Part shown: one piece after another, positions 22,861 to 34,520 of the stretch
How positions within the stretch are numbered: the stretch's first letter is position 1
Layout: each line of letters starts with the position of its first letter
From: Megalonaias nervosa
Lineage: Eukaryota > Mollusca > Bivalvia > Unionida > Unionidae
DNA: 64,000 nt
Assembly: GCA_016617855.1 (NCBI GenBank)
Contig: JAECUM010094099.1
Coordinates: 1-64,000 of the forward strand
Direction of reading: 5' to 3'
Program-made: the position numbers and the translations under genes
Notes under the pieces: generated by a model
Seen by the model: only the letters and a program-made list of their open reading frames with translations
What the model was told of the DNA's origin: nothing
Databases searched by the model: none

Positions 22861-25010
22861 CTCTATCTGCCACCAGAATTGGCTATGGTAATCTATATTT
22901 CATTGCCACAACCAGAGTAATCTATTATGGCACAAACTACCAAGCCAGCCAAGACATGGTATGGCAGCTTATCTGAACCATTCTTCACCTAGCAGCCCAG
23001 TACTGGCTTTAATAATAACTATTACCTCAATAGCCAGTACTGGACTCGTGTACCAGAAATCAGCTGGCCATGGATCACATTTCCAGCTCTGGCAAAGCTT
23101 TCAGCTATACCATTGACCAACAGCACCAGGTATGGTAATCTGTATTCTGGTAGACCCAGGCCTGGTCTCAAAACACAGTGTCTGGCATCTGGTCATGCCC
23201 TGCCCAGACCAGGCTCTGTCATGGACTTCCAGCATAACCAAAACCCTGTTCTGGGTACAGTGACTTACAATTTCCAGACACCAGGTATCCACTTCAGACT
23301 GTTTGGTGACACTCAAGTGAGCACCCAAAGATTGCCTCTTCCTAGCAGTGATGGAATACCAGATTTGTTAACCCTCCCTGACACTGTGCTTTACCAATTC
23401 AGTTGTCACTACTTTCACAGGTTTCTTTGCCAACCTACTCATATTTTTTCTAATCCATGTATAGAGACTGATGTTTCTTCATTCAGAGGCATGCAGTGTT
23501 TTTGTGACTTCTGAGAGTCAGTGTAAACACCATTGCTGGCCTGGGAATGCAGAAACCACCCTCTTGGAGCACTGACGAGAAATCCTTTTTGGCATTCAAC
23601 AATTGGGTCACAATGTGGTTGCATTTGGCCCCATGTTCAGTTTAGTCTCAATGGCTATTTTTCAGCAACCTGAACATAGCCTTGACCCATTCCACATCCA
23701 ACAGGCAGTCTCCTGTATGGCTCATATACTGAACATGGTTAATGATATAGCTGCTTCTATTAAGCACTAACCTGCTGAAGGAGATGCATTCCTATCCATG
23801 TTATCACTGTTTAAATGCCATCACATAGCTATCAACAGATTGCACCATCAATCTTTCAGATCTGTTTCATATTCATAAAGTTTCTGATATTTCTTTCAAA
23901 TTTTGGTTTGCCTAGCAGTGCTTCCACTCTGATAAAATGTAAATGAGTCATGTATTAACAGTTCTTGCATGTACAAAAATATGTCTGACATGTGCAGTTT
24001 ATTTACAGAAATTGGAGCCAGTCACATGCACTAAGTTAAGTCCTAGAATTGTATTTGTATCTGGATACTGGTGTAAATCAGTTTCTTCCGATTTCAAAGT
24101 GATAGCAAAGAGAACCTGATCATACAAGACCTGTGTATGCAATTGTTGTGACACACATGAGTGATACTCTTTAACAGTCTCCATTTTGGCCATACAGTGT
24201 AGACTGGCTCCTTGTCTGCACTGTACTAATAAACTTTCAGTGCATGGTACAGATCTGGAAAGAAACATGGAGATAAACAAATTCTGGATTGGCAAATAGG
24301 ATTTATGACATACAAACTATTGGAGGCAGTCATACTCATTGGGGCTATGTTTTTTTTAAAAGGAAAATATAAGATTAACTTCTTTCTGAGGAAAAAAGAA
24401 CATGAAGCGTTTATAATATTTGGAATTGTTTAATAACTACTGAATCCATCTGTTTATTAACATTACATTTCTGAAATACTAACTGCAAACTAGTTGTGAA
24501 ATTTTATTGATTTATTGATTTATTTCATGTTTATTTTGCTATACACCAGTCCAGTGATACTATTTTATTTCCTTCACAATGTGGACCCCAGTATTTGTGT
24601 TGTATTCCAATTTCAGTGACACATGGTGTTGCAGAAACCATAAAAATTCAAGAAAGTGGTAGGAAAACTTGTCTAAAGTGAAGGCTTTGGTCTGAAATGG
24701 CATCTTCTATGGGTTATGGTGTATTCATTTTAGGCAAGCTTCAACCACTGTGCAAAGCCTTCATGGCTCAATTCTCGTACAGCACCTGATTCCTAGACAA
24801 CTACTGTTGGCAGAATCAGTGAATGTACCTAGTCATTTGAGTCCCAAACTATCTGCATGTCTGCCACAATTATTTTATTTCTCTCATGACAGTCCCACCT
24901 TTCATGAAGAACAGAGATCAGTCTTTTTTCTTAACATTGCTGTCTCCTGTGGACTGTGCATCCTAGGGGCATCTACAGGACTCATCAGGACTCCAAAGTA
25001 GTACCAGAAG
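22861..25010 (+). other. unassigned region with coding-like remnants
   Basis: The base composition is less AT-rich than the flanks. Several plus-strand frames stay open for 60-130 codons (23113-23514, 23520-23640, 24750-25001). The translated text is rich in Pro, Ser, Gln and Trp (for example PPSWSTDEKSFLAFNNWVT near 23551), which recalls a decayed structural protein of a retroelement. I recognise no catalytic motif and no terminal repeats. It could be the gag-like part of another DIRS or gypsy relative. Confidence 0.3.
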
Positions 25011-26506
25011 TGAATGGAGCTGATTAGAAAAAGGGAGATATTAGTTGTTCTTATAATTTACTGAAGGAAGGGATGATTACTGAGGCTTTGTTGTCCTAGA
25101 TGTGATGGTTTATCTATTCAGCCTATGAAGAATTACCCAAAGCTCAGGTGCATTTCTTGTGCACATTGGCTCAAGAGCTTAGGGCAGTTACCACTAGCAA
25201 AGCATTTGAGTTACTGCTTCCTGACTGACATCTAAGCTATGGAATGGCTAAGATGAGATTTGCAAAGGCCTATCATCCTAAATGTATTAAAAGTTGTGTA
25301 ATAGTGAATGGAATTTATTATGTGATTTCCTTTATTTAAGTAATTCTTTGATCCAGCATATTGAGGTCTTATTCAGATGTGAAATTCAAAATTTTCTACA
25401 CTGCATAAGAAAAGATATGTCTGACCATATTTATGTGTCAGCACACATGACCAATCTGTGCACAGGTTTGGTATTTAAGTCATGGAGCATGTGTGTTATT
25501 CAGGTACATATACTTTTTTACATTGTGCAGTGGGATTGCCGTCGTCAGTGCCATCACACTCTCCATTGTCTAGTTTATAATCAGATTTGTTTGTCTGCAA
25601 GTTTCTTCCAAGACAGTGCAGTCTCTTATGTCATCCTTTAGATGGTCATTTTAATTTCCTAATTTCTCCCATAAGTTTTGTCTCCATCCATCAAGTTTGG
25701 CCTTTAATCGTAAATTGATTATTTAAATAATTATTACTATAAATAAATCACTCATATTTTATTGGAATTAAATCTTTGTCTCTTATTTTAATGACATATA
25801 TTTTACATATAGTAGTATCGAAGTTGCTGCTGGGATAAGGAGGATAGACATTTACAGAAATGAGCTGTGTCTCTTCTTTTTCATCTCACTGTTGTTCTGT
25901 TTTTAGATCTTTATGTTATTGTCTTTCCCCCATATTTCTCCGGTATGTATATTGGATTATCAAATACCCTAGTTTCAATAGCAGTGAATCGGGGTTGAAT
26001 TATCTGAAGGTTTGACTACATCTTTTCATACACCTGGAGGCTACTGTCCTTGCACCATCACTTTATTCACCTATATTGACTGCTTAGTTGTTGAGGGTTA
26101 GAAACTGGAGAAAGCCCCAGATATAGATTTGTGAAGAATTCCCAGTTACAGTAGGTAATCCACCATTACAGTTGGTTAAAATTTTGTCCAGGCTCTAATT
26201 TCAGTACCCTTTCACTTGTTGCCACTAAATTTATACTACAGGTACATCTTAGTATGAGTGTGTGATTTGTGCATCAAAAACTGGGTTGCTGTCACATAAT
26301 TTTCTGAATGAATTAAAAAGTGGGTAAAAATCGTGTTATTGCTATAATGCCAATGTGTTTTCATTTAACTACCACCAGACTTCCACTGATTAAGATGGCA
26401 GTTGTGTCACATACCAAACCTGTGTTTACAGTTACCTACATTTCAGGATTTATTCAAAACTGCTTCAAAGTTGTGGATATCATCCTGCTTGTATACTACT
26501 ACATCC
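25011..26506. other. intron stretch, no feature seen
   Basis: No supported gene. The open frame 25294-25641 has no recognisable motif or splice context. Confidence 0.45.
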
Positions 26507-27398
26507 TGTTACATGTCTAGGCTCGTACAAAAGTAGCAAAGAAAAGAGTGAAGCTTACAAGCTTTGTAAATTTAACAAAATATTTTATTTCCCTAGAAAA
26601 CAAGGTAAAAATATGAAAAAGGACTTACAGTTTATGAAACTAATCCAAAATTAATCCAATAATTAACAATGTAAGTCCTATTACTAAAAAGTTCTAAGTG
26701 AATCAAAGTTCAAATCCCGCTGAAGTTCCAAGATGGAAGGCGATGACGTCTTCGATAACCTGTTTTGAGTTGTCGTGTCAACAGTTCCTTGTTGAATCAC
26801 CAAAAATAATCCGGCTTTAGAATTCCGAATAATTTTCAGTAAATGTCTTTGTCCAAGAATTCTGATGAGCACAAGTATTTTCCAGGGTAAATAAATTATT
26901 TTAAATAAAAAAATTCAATTCAAACTGGCAACAACAGAAATACCTTTGAGCCCGATGGTATGAATTACAACTGACTAAAAATCACTATGATAAGTCAGTT
27001 TTAACCCTTAACTGAAATGCAAAATGGATCACCTGATAGGTCATGTGATCACTACCTTCCAAGCGACATAGTAACATTATATGCCAGCTGTCACATCCGC
27101 CATGTACGAATTTGATTGTACTGAACGAATCTTACTATAAGATTCAATAATAAATTTTTTTTTTAAAAGTTGTTTGCTACAGAGCTGAAACTGGCTCTGA
27201 AATCTAGGTCACCAAAAGATACAAAGTTTCAAACTACTGCGTGTTTATCAGGTTTAACAGAACTGAACTGAATTTTCTGGAAAAATGTCAAATCCAGTGA
27301 ATAAAGTTTTCATTACAATAACATGTAATGAAATAAAAATAAAATAAAAAAGAAATTTAAAACTAACACACAAGTAATTAAATTACATATACGTAACA
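26507..27398 (-). mobile_element. solo LTR of the Gmr1-like family
   Basis: On the minus strand this matches the whole LTR found at 14204 and 19975, from TGTTACG (27398 inward) to TAACA (26507 end). It shows more substitutions than those two show to each other, so it is older. No internal sequence is attached, as expected after recombination between two LTRs. The flanks catcc and attaa are not a target duplication. Confidence 0.85.
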
Positions 27399-29920
27399 AT
27401 TAATTGACACCAATCTTATCTTGAGATGAACACATTTCTAATACAACAGAATTGGGTTGCAGTGACCTTAAATTATAAAAATGGCAACAATTATGACTGC
27501 TCGAATTCCAGTTTCTTCTCGCAGATTGCTTCCAAACTTACACCGAGGGTGCATCTTAGAAAGAAAGAAAGAAAGTATTTCAGACATTTAAATTTGGGTA
27601 ATCATTACCTTTATTATTAACATTACTTGGAAAGGTGTCTATCCTACAGTTTCAGCAGTTTTAAATTGCCACTAAACAAGAAGTATAAGGGCTTTCGGGG
27701 GATTAAGCTGTGTCACACCAAAACTGTGTTGATGTGACCTACTTTCTGTTATTAACTAAAGAATTGTAAAGATTCTGACTTGTGCCTGCTCACTGACAGC
27801 TGTAGTATCTTGCTGTGTTTCCTATCTGTAGTTAAACACCTTTATGTAATTGAATTTTATTGATAATCATATACAAGTACTTGTATCAAGATTCAAAAGC
27901 TCATTTTGAAAAAAAGTACATCTTACTTTCACTGTTTTAAAACTAAATGTAAACACTTAGTGTTCACACACTTTTAAAGAAGCTTGGGGTTGTTAAATAT
28001 TGTCTATCCATCCATAAGGTCATACATAAGTGGGTACTGTTCTTGAACTCCTACACTGATAAAGCTAGACAAATGAAACCTTGGTCAATGTTATTTCTAT
28101 AATGGGTGTAAATTGTTCCATAGCTTTCAGTGTTGTGCTTTCATCCCTATGGCTGGGGCTAGCCTGGTTGGGAGGGTTTGACATAAATATATATTTCAGA
28201 TAATTCTAAGTTAATCAGAGGCCCAGATGTCAATATGTATCAGTATGGCACCTTGGTCATGCCTCAGGGTCTATCCTAACACTCTAGGAACTTAATCTAG
28301 CCCTGGGTTATAATATAAACTATGCAGTAGGTGTGAAATGATTCACAATTCATCAATGCATTCATAATTTTGTAATTTAGATACATATTTTGAGAACAAA
28401 GATGAAGAATTGATACAAAACAAAATTGGTACATGTTACTTTAATTCTAAGCAGTCATGAATGATTATTAGTTGTTTGCCTTTTTATTTTTGAAATTAAG
28501 AGTTCTTCAGTGTTAGCTATCATGGCAGTTGTTTTGCCTCTGCAGAAATGAAGTGTGAGGGATTTGGTTGTTAGTCATCTCCACTCCCACTTGCTTATCC
28601 ATTCTAGATGAGATTTTCCTTGCATCAGGAACTAGCATCTGTTTTTAACATAGCACAATAATGCCATCTGAATGTAATCAAAGACATGAAATTGGTAATA
28701 GCTTTTAAAGAGATTATAAAGAGATTCACAAAGTTATAATTATAGTGAAATAAGAGAAAGCTTTGTCACTGTGCAAGGGGGCTTATTTATGGTCAGTTAT
28801 TAATACTAGTCACTAAGAACTTTGTGATGAATACATAGAATGCAAAATAAAATGTGTGGTGACCAAGAGTTGTCCTGGATCATATCAAATGGAGCATCCG
28901 GAAATGCTAGAAAAGGTTGATTTAGAATCAGCTTCATCTGTTTGGACATATTTAGTTTTCCTGCCAGTGATGGGAATGGTATCAGAACAGTTGATAAAGT
29001 CTTGGTCTTTCTGCAGTCTCCCTCTCTCTCTCTCATGTCTTGATCATACTGGAAATAAGTTCACTAAGTAGACACATCTGAAATGGCACCACCGTACATT
29101 TGGACAGTCATTCTAATGATGACAAGACCTAGAAATGGATAAGTATATTAGTATATTGTATCATTGGCTGTGTATTGTGATATGTATCGATACATAGCAG
29201 AGGCATATCATTTCACCCCTACTATTGATATCACCACCCTTTAACTTGCATACTAGACCTGAAAAGACAAATTTGCACATTCATCTGACGTTGACTCGGG
29301 TTAATTCACAGCTTCAGGGACTAAGCTCATGGGTCATAACTTGGAAACTATTGAAATCAGCACCCCATAACCATTGATAAACTTACTTGCCATTTAAAAA
29401 TAAGGTATTATCACAGGTGTCCGCCCCCCCCCCCCCCCGACTTATCCCTTGTGTCATAACTTGGAAACTATTGAGATTTCCAGCCTAGTTTCTTTTCAGA
29501 CTATTTTGGCTATTTTTATATTTTATTATTACTGTCATTTACTTTATTATTATTATTATTACTATTATTATTAATATTTTAATTCTTTTTGCTTACTGTA
29601 ATGTATACTTTGCAAGAGTAATTACTTAAAACCCACCAGATCAAAGCAAATGATACTATAAAGGGCCTGTAAACATGTTCAAGTAGATAATCTGACTATA
29701 TTTTGATGCCACTTAAGCAATCGATTAATATTTTATTGGTCTTCTGTACTTTGTCGTCTTGAGACTATATTTGTTGAAAAGAATCCAGAAACTTAGTGAC
29801 TTCTGCAAATGATAGGTGATCTGATTAAAGTTTTGTACTTTAATGGGGAGTGGTTGCTTTTGTGGCATATGTATAGTGTTTACAAATGTAATGGCTCCAG
29901 TTTCACGTCTTCATCTCCAG
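27399..29920. other. intron stretch, no gene seen
   Basis: AT-rich sequence with scattered short frames and no motif. It includes a run of 15 C (29424-29438) next to a g, and an att/tta microsatellite (about 29540-29580). The long C run marks a probable assembly-sensitive site. Confidence 0.45.
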
Positions 29921-30052
29921 ATTACAAGAATGGCAAAGTTTCTGATGATGGGACATATTTGAAGAAAAGGGGAAAATCCAAGATTCTGGAAGATCAAGAG
30001 CATCTAATGGAGACAGAACAGTCTGACAATACACAAGAACATATTATGTCTG
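29921..30052 (+). CDS. second recognised exon of the CARD gene
   Basis: A 132-base exon lies between 'tcatctccag' and 'G/gtaagt', a strong donor. It is phase 1 on both sides and holds 44 codons. Its translation begins with Asp created across the junction (DYKNGKVSDDGTYLKKRGKS). It is short, charged and rich in Lys, Glu and Asp, with no domain. Length and phase match the other three exons, and the frame is compatible with joining directly to the exon ending at 11166. It probably encodes a flexible linker after the CARD. The open frame extends upstream to 29809, which I regard as intron because the acceptor is good. Confidence 0.65.
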
Positions 30053-30290
30053 GTAAGTCATTCCTCTGAGTCTTATTACAGGTACAGTACAGCTTCCACA
30101 AATTGTTGTTTTTGTGTGCATCACAGTGGGGTGGAGCAAGTATGGAGAGGATTTGGGTAGAATTTCATCCACCATTTCCTTCATATTCTGAAGGAGATGC
30201 CATGGAATCTTACAAAACATAGCTCTGCACACCATGGTTTCATGCAGATTTGCTTCTGATCACCATTGCGAAGTGGACTTAGTGTCCATA

Positions 30291-30663
30291 AAGTGTGATT
30301 TACTGTTTATGATCCCAGCAAGTGTGATGTACTGTTTATGATCCTAGCAAGTGTGATTTACTGTTTATGATCCCAGCAAATGTGATTTACGGTTCATGAT
30401 GCCTGCAAGTGTGATTTACTGTTCATGATCCCAACAAGTATGATTTACTGTTTATGATCCCAGCAGGTGTGATGCAAGTGTGATTTACTGTTTGTGATCC
30501 CAGCGAGTGTGATTTATTGTTTATGATCCCAGCAAGTGTAATTTAATGTTTATGATCCCAGCAAGTGCAATGCAAGTGTAATTTACTGTTTATAATCCCA
30601 GCAAGAGTAATTTACTGTTCATGATCCCAGCAGATGTGATTTACTGTGTATGATCCCAGCAAG
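30291..30663 (+). repeat. minisatellite, 29-bp unit, about 13 copies
   Basis: The unit is 'agtgtgatttactgtttatg' followed by 'atcccagca'. Copies vary by substitutions and there are partial copies (30474, 30570). It lies in the intron shortly after the 29921-30052 exon. There are no unique spacers, so it is not a CRISPR array. Confidence 0.92.
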
Positions 30664-31289
30664 CATGCACTAGAGAGTTTTTTTAGAGAGAGCGGGGTAC
30701 AGTCATTTACATCATTGCCCTTATGAATTAACTGACACATTTTTTTGTTGGTTGTTCTTTATTCTTCCAAATCAGATTTGATTCAACGTCAGTATTATCA
30801 GCTGAAAGTCAAATGAAAATACAATTGATCAAATATCAGATTCTTTTGCAAGAGAGAGAGAGAGAGGGATAGAGGCATTGTGCTTATGACAGCTGATAAC
30901 ATGTAAATCTGTACTTATATTTACACAATACCTGCATTTTTTTCCCCAAGAAACCTATATAAAACAACGCCATATATTTTATGAGAAATTTTCTTATGCA
31001 GTCACTGTTTTAAAAAAATACATGATCAAGTTTATAAAACATGTTTGTCACCACATGAATATCTGTCTGAAGCAAGACATACCAACATTAAAGTCTCATT
31101 GTTGGTGAAGCTGTTCTCAGCTACAGGTACATTAATGCATTTACGTGGACATGTTTGTAACAGATTAAACCATAGGCTGAATTTACAGCATGGAGATAGA
31201 GTAGGTTCTGAGCAGGGACATCACAAAAGCTACACAAGTTCGGGAACCCAGAATTGTCTTTTACAATAAATATTCATTAGTAAGAAAAT
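30664..31289. other. intron stretch, no gene seen
   Basis: Contains a short 'ga' microsatellite (about 30852-30868). The frame 31045-31269 ends near a LINE fragment and shows no motif. Confidence 0.4.
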
Positions 31290-31826
31290 GTTAAACATGA
31301 AAAGCTTGCAGGTGTGTCTGTAGATAATAATTTACAATGAGATGACCATATGGATAAGCTTTGTAAAACACTGTCATCCAAAATCGCCCTACTTAGCAGA
31401 ATCAAAGAAATATTTACCTATAGAAACTATCAAGCTATAGTACAATTCATATATTCTTCCAACAATGGATTACTATTCAGCTGTATGGGGAAACCATTCC
31501 AGATCTCATCTTGACAGGATTTATAAACTTCAGGAATGGGCAGCATGCATTATTTTAGATGCATCTATTGATCATCCATCAAAAGCATTGTTTAAAATGG
31601 TTCACAATATATGACAGGATAGATTTTCACAAGGCAGTTCTTGTATATAAATGTCTACATGGAACTGCACCAGAGTATCTTCAGGATTTATTCAGGCCTT
31701 TTCAGCACAATACCAGTTGAGATCAATATCACATGGAAATCTTCTAGCACCAAAAACAGAACAGAGCATTTAAAAAGAGCTTCCAATACTCTGGTACAGT
31801 TCTGTGGAACAAGCTTCCACTAAGCA
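31290..31826 (+). mobile_element. LINE 3' fragment, left part, split by the virus-like element
   Basis: Frameshifted translation matches the C-terminal end of a LINE reverse transcriptase family: HMDKLCKTLSSKIALLSR (about 31345), DRIYKLQEWAACIILDASID (about 31515), FHKAV then VYKCLHGTAPEYL (about 31626-31685), and FQYSGTVLWNKLP (about 31782-31820). The same family is at 57840-58530. The reading stops exactly at the terminal repeat of the 31826-41341 element, and the LINE's 3' end resumes at about 41342-41935. Confidence 0.78.
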
Positions 31827-31990
31827 GCAGGGGTGGTGGTGGTGAACCCTACAACTTTTAGGAGTGTTATTTCTTGAAAATAAAGCTTCCTACGAAAATG
31901 AAAATACAAGGTTAATAATGCTAAACCGAAACCTCTAACAGGGTTATTTTTTCTTTTGACGTTTGCATGTCAAATTTTTATGCACCCTCA
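31826..31990 (+). repeat. left terminal inverted repeat of the virus-like element
   Basis: From 'cagcaggggtgg' to 'gcaccctca' this aligns base by base, with about one difference in eight, to the reverse complement of 41182-41341. The shared stretch includes 'gaaccctacaacttttagga' and 'atgaaaatacaagg'. Just inside is a perfect hairpin (cctggtgt-aaa-acaccagg, 32001-32019). Confidence 0.92.
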
Positions 31991-32095
31991 TTTACCGACC
32001 CCTGGTGTAAAACACCAGGACACTCACAGTCGGTCGTCCCCTCTCTGATGCCATGTGGGGTAAAAAAAAGTAACGTGTTTCCCAACCAAAAATTT

Positions 32096-32752
32096 TTATT
32101 GATACCTATGCGATATCGTGACCTGAGGAACATGTGAATTTATCATGATAAATCCATGAGGAATTGCTTGTGCTTTTGAGAAGAAGTTTTTAAACTTAAT
32201 CATATCCATGTCTCCTGAACACCAGGTCTGATAGATGTTTCTTAGCATATGAATATCAACTCCATTAAAAACAACCAGAAGATTGCAGTTATCTCTGATC
32301 ACTTTAGGTATCTGCGCATATCGTTGAGTAATGTAAATAATATCAGTATTTTTATGCCTTCCTCGAGAGAATATTTGAGCTGGATTTGATTGTTTGTCCA
32401 ACATCACATCATCGTATACAACAAGATTATTAATATCTCCCTCAAGATCATCTACAGATGGAGCATCATCAATATCGGTGATAAATTCTATAATATCATT
32501 GCCATTTTTGTCTGTCGACATTGCTTCTTCATTAAAATCTTTAAGCACATCATAGCATTGCTAATCATCTATAGATGGAGCCACTAAATATAACTTGTCC
32601 CACTTAAGCCATCTCATTATCAGGTTAAGCAACAATTGTGTCTTACAAGACCCGGATGGACCTATGATAATTGCTCTGATAGAATTTGGTAGTGCTGGAT
32701 GATGCTTGATTGGCTCTTGCTTTCGTGTCGCTGAAAAATCAATGATATCCAT
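32096..32752 (-). pseudogene. packaging ATPase (A32-like, FtsK/HerA class) remnant
   Basis: Minus-strand frame of about 218 codons, interrupted by one in-frame TAG near 32561. It starts MDIIDFSATRKQEPIKHH. The Walker A motif GPSGSCKT (about 32641-32664) is preceded by the hydrophobic strand AIII. The Walker B-like strand VVYDDVML (about 32399-32422) ends in paired Asp. Downstream the block SRGRHKNTDIIYITQRY matches the position of the sensor/arginine-finger region in A32-like ATPases. Such enzymes pump viral DNA into capsids. The reading frame ends at the inner edge of the left terminal repeat, as expected for the terminal gene. The single nonsense codon would abolish the protein. Confidence 0.82.
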
Positions 32753-32921
32753 GTTGTAGAAATATACAACAATTATATGAATTTATATTGTGTTCAGTGC
32801 AGAGCGTCCAGTCCCACCAGTGGATTAAAAACAATAACGACAAAAAATAAAAAGTGTGCACTTACAGGCAAGCGTGTAAAATGTTGTACAAAAAAAATAC
32901 AAATTTATCTCTCATGAAACA

Positions 32922-33170
32922 GGTAGAGATATCACTGCTTCACTAGGAAAATTACGAGGAGCTCCATGGGCTAAGTATCCTGGTGAAAAGTATCTTCCTG
33001 GATATAATTATTGTGGCCCTGGAACCCGACTTGATCTCTGACTTGATCAGAAAGATCAACCAAGATCTGGAGAGTATCCAATAAATGCGATTGATCAAGC
33101 ATGCAGCATTCATGATGTTGCATATGAAAATCCAGATTTACAACAACGACATATTGCAGACATGAATTTA
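32922..33170 (+). pseudogene. parvovirus-type phospholipase A2-like domain remnant
   Basis: One plus-strand frame holds both hallmarks of secreted/parvoviral phospholipase A2: the calcium loop YNYCGPGTRLD (about 33002-33035) and the catalytic His-Asp block ACSIHDVAYENPD (about 33099-33137). An in-frame TGA lies between them at 33039-33041, and an AT-rich stretch stops the frame after 33170. In parvoviruses this domain breaches the endosomal membrane during entry. Its presence here suggests a virion protein of the same kind, which is inference. No credible start codon is visible in frame, and the upstream frame is offset by one base in an A-run at 32890. A possible C-terminal part is at 33420-33553. 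Confidence 0.75.
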
Positions 33171-33419
33171 TATATATAAATTTGTATTTATAATGATGTA
33201 AATAGCTTAATGCTGTAAGTAGCTTGGTTACATATTTATAATGCTGTAGATATGCTACTAGAATTAAGTAGGTGTATTGTGCCATCCATATAAGTTAAGA
33301 TAGAATTAAGTATGGATATTGTGCCATCCATGCAATCCGCAAAAAATTAGGAATGCAAATTTTTTAAAATATAAACAGATATTTATTATATAATAAATCA
33401 CGAAAATATTCATGTGATT
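33171..33419. other. AT-rich interruption between two parts of a plus-strand gene
   Basis: About 250 bases of AT-rich sequence with a duplicated 'attgtgccatccat' (33268, 33321). It ends in 'tgattatttttgcag', which looks like a splice acceptor. It could be a decayed intron or an insertion (ttgcag also occurs at the left edge near 33154). Confidence 0.35.
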
Positions 33420-33553
33420 ATTTTTGCAGTTCAAAAATTACATGACAATGATATAAAACTTTCTGATCAACTTGATCCTGAGAAAATCATAAATGATTTT
33501 GAAATATTACAAGAACAAAAATCTGAAGGAAGATACACACTAGCAGCCGAATA
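33420..33553 (+). pseudogene. possible C-terminal part of the phospholipase-like gene
   Basis: The open frame reads KLHDNDIKLSDQLDPEKIIN and ends EGRYTLAAE before a TAA. It is polar and helical. Its position directly after the phospholipase-like domain and on the same strand suggests the tail of that protein; no family match is claimed. Confidence 0.35.
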
Positions 33554-33580
33554 AGGTTTATTAAATTATTCCATCAGGCA

Positions 33581-33847
33581 ATGATAAAATCAGTAGCTTT
33601 TGTATGTAATGATAAAAACATCCGGCAATTCATTCCACTCACACACGCAATTGAGAAAATTAGGTCAGAGTTGTCACATGAATACGAAACAAAAAAACTG
33701 AGTGCGCATGTAAGACAGTTAAAAAAATTAAGTCTGATTGTAAACAATCGAAATGTGAAAGTGAAAGTTGTGAAAATGAAAGTTGTAATGGATTATAAAC
33801 AAGCAAATAATAGTGCGTGTTTTGACTATTGTCGGATGCATTTATAA
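33581..33847 (+). CDS. unknown small protein of the virus-like element
   Basis: An 88-codon frame (MIKSVAFVCNDKNIRQFIPL...) is open to 33847. It is basic and Lys/Val-rich in its second half. I recognise no domain. It lies on the same strand as the phospholipase-like gene, opposite to the capsid genes. Confidence 0.3.
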   Translation: MIKSVAFVCNDKNIRQFIPLTHAIEKIRSELSHEYETKKLSAHVRQLKKLSLIVNNRNVKVKVVKMKVVMDYKQANNSACFDYCRMHL

Positions 33848-33914
33848 TATTTTATTTCTTTTTTTTGTCGGAAAGTTGGTAGTTTTAATTTTTGGACAAC
33901 CCATAAAGTATTTC

Positions 33915-34520
33915 CTATAACTTGGATGGTTTAAGGCAAGAATGTGCATAATTCAGAATTTGATCTCTATCACATACTGCTGTAATAACATGTTCTTGTT
34001 GCAGCTCATTTAACTGTTCCTGCGGTAACAAAAATTTCTCATTGCCATAATCATCAATAAGTACATCAGCACTAAACTTTTCTGTGTGGGGAAGTGTCAA
34101 GGTTGCTTTGACGGCATTTTCGAGTACCGCTCTGTTGTATAAAAATCTCTCATATGTTGGTACATTATATAATACCACACAAAATAATTTATTTTTCATT
34201 GTTCCATGGGCCTGACATTTCTGATGGAGTTTTGTTTTTCTTTCCTTGACTGTGTCCCTGACTTTGTCAGGATCTCACATACAAACTTAGTGCCAAAGAT
34301 TATCCTCTTAAATCAAGAAGGTGTCCGTGCTGGTCAGTAAGTCAAAATTGCAACCGTGACAACAGCGGATTATGACATTGTAGACTGGATTAACAGGTAC
34401 TAACACAATCAAAAATCCAGGTGGAACTTGAGGAGTGAATGAAAATAGGATATATCCTTGCTGTGCCTGCCTGAATCTTTCAAGATCTACTTGATAACTG
34501 CTCTCAGTCACATCACACAT
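33915..34520 (-). pseudogene. unassigned frames of the virus-like element
   Basis: Two minus-strand frames, 34308-34520 and 33915-34199 (MKNKLFCVVLYNVPTYERFL), may be the 3' continuation of the gene that starts upstream, broken by frameshifts, or separate small genes. No known domain is visible. Confidence 0.35.

Noticed and set aside
29424..29438. Run of 15 C as a structural (i-motif/G-quadruplex) element
   Set aside because: A single homopolymer in an AT-rich intron; more likely a microsatellite or a sequencing-sensitive spot.
30291..30663. Array of 29-bp repeats resembling a CRISPR array
   Set aside because: Units are directly adjacent without unique spacers and vary in sequence; this is a minisatellite in a eukaryotic intron.
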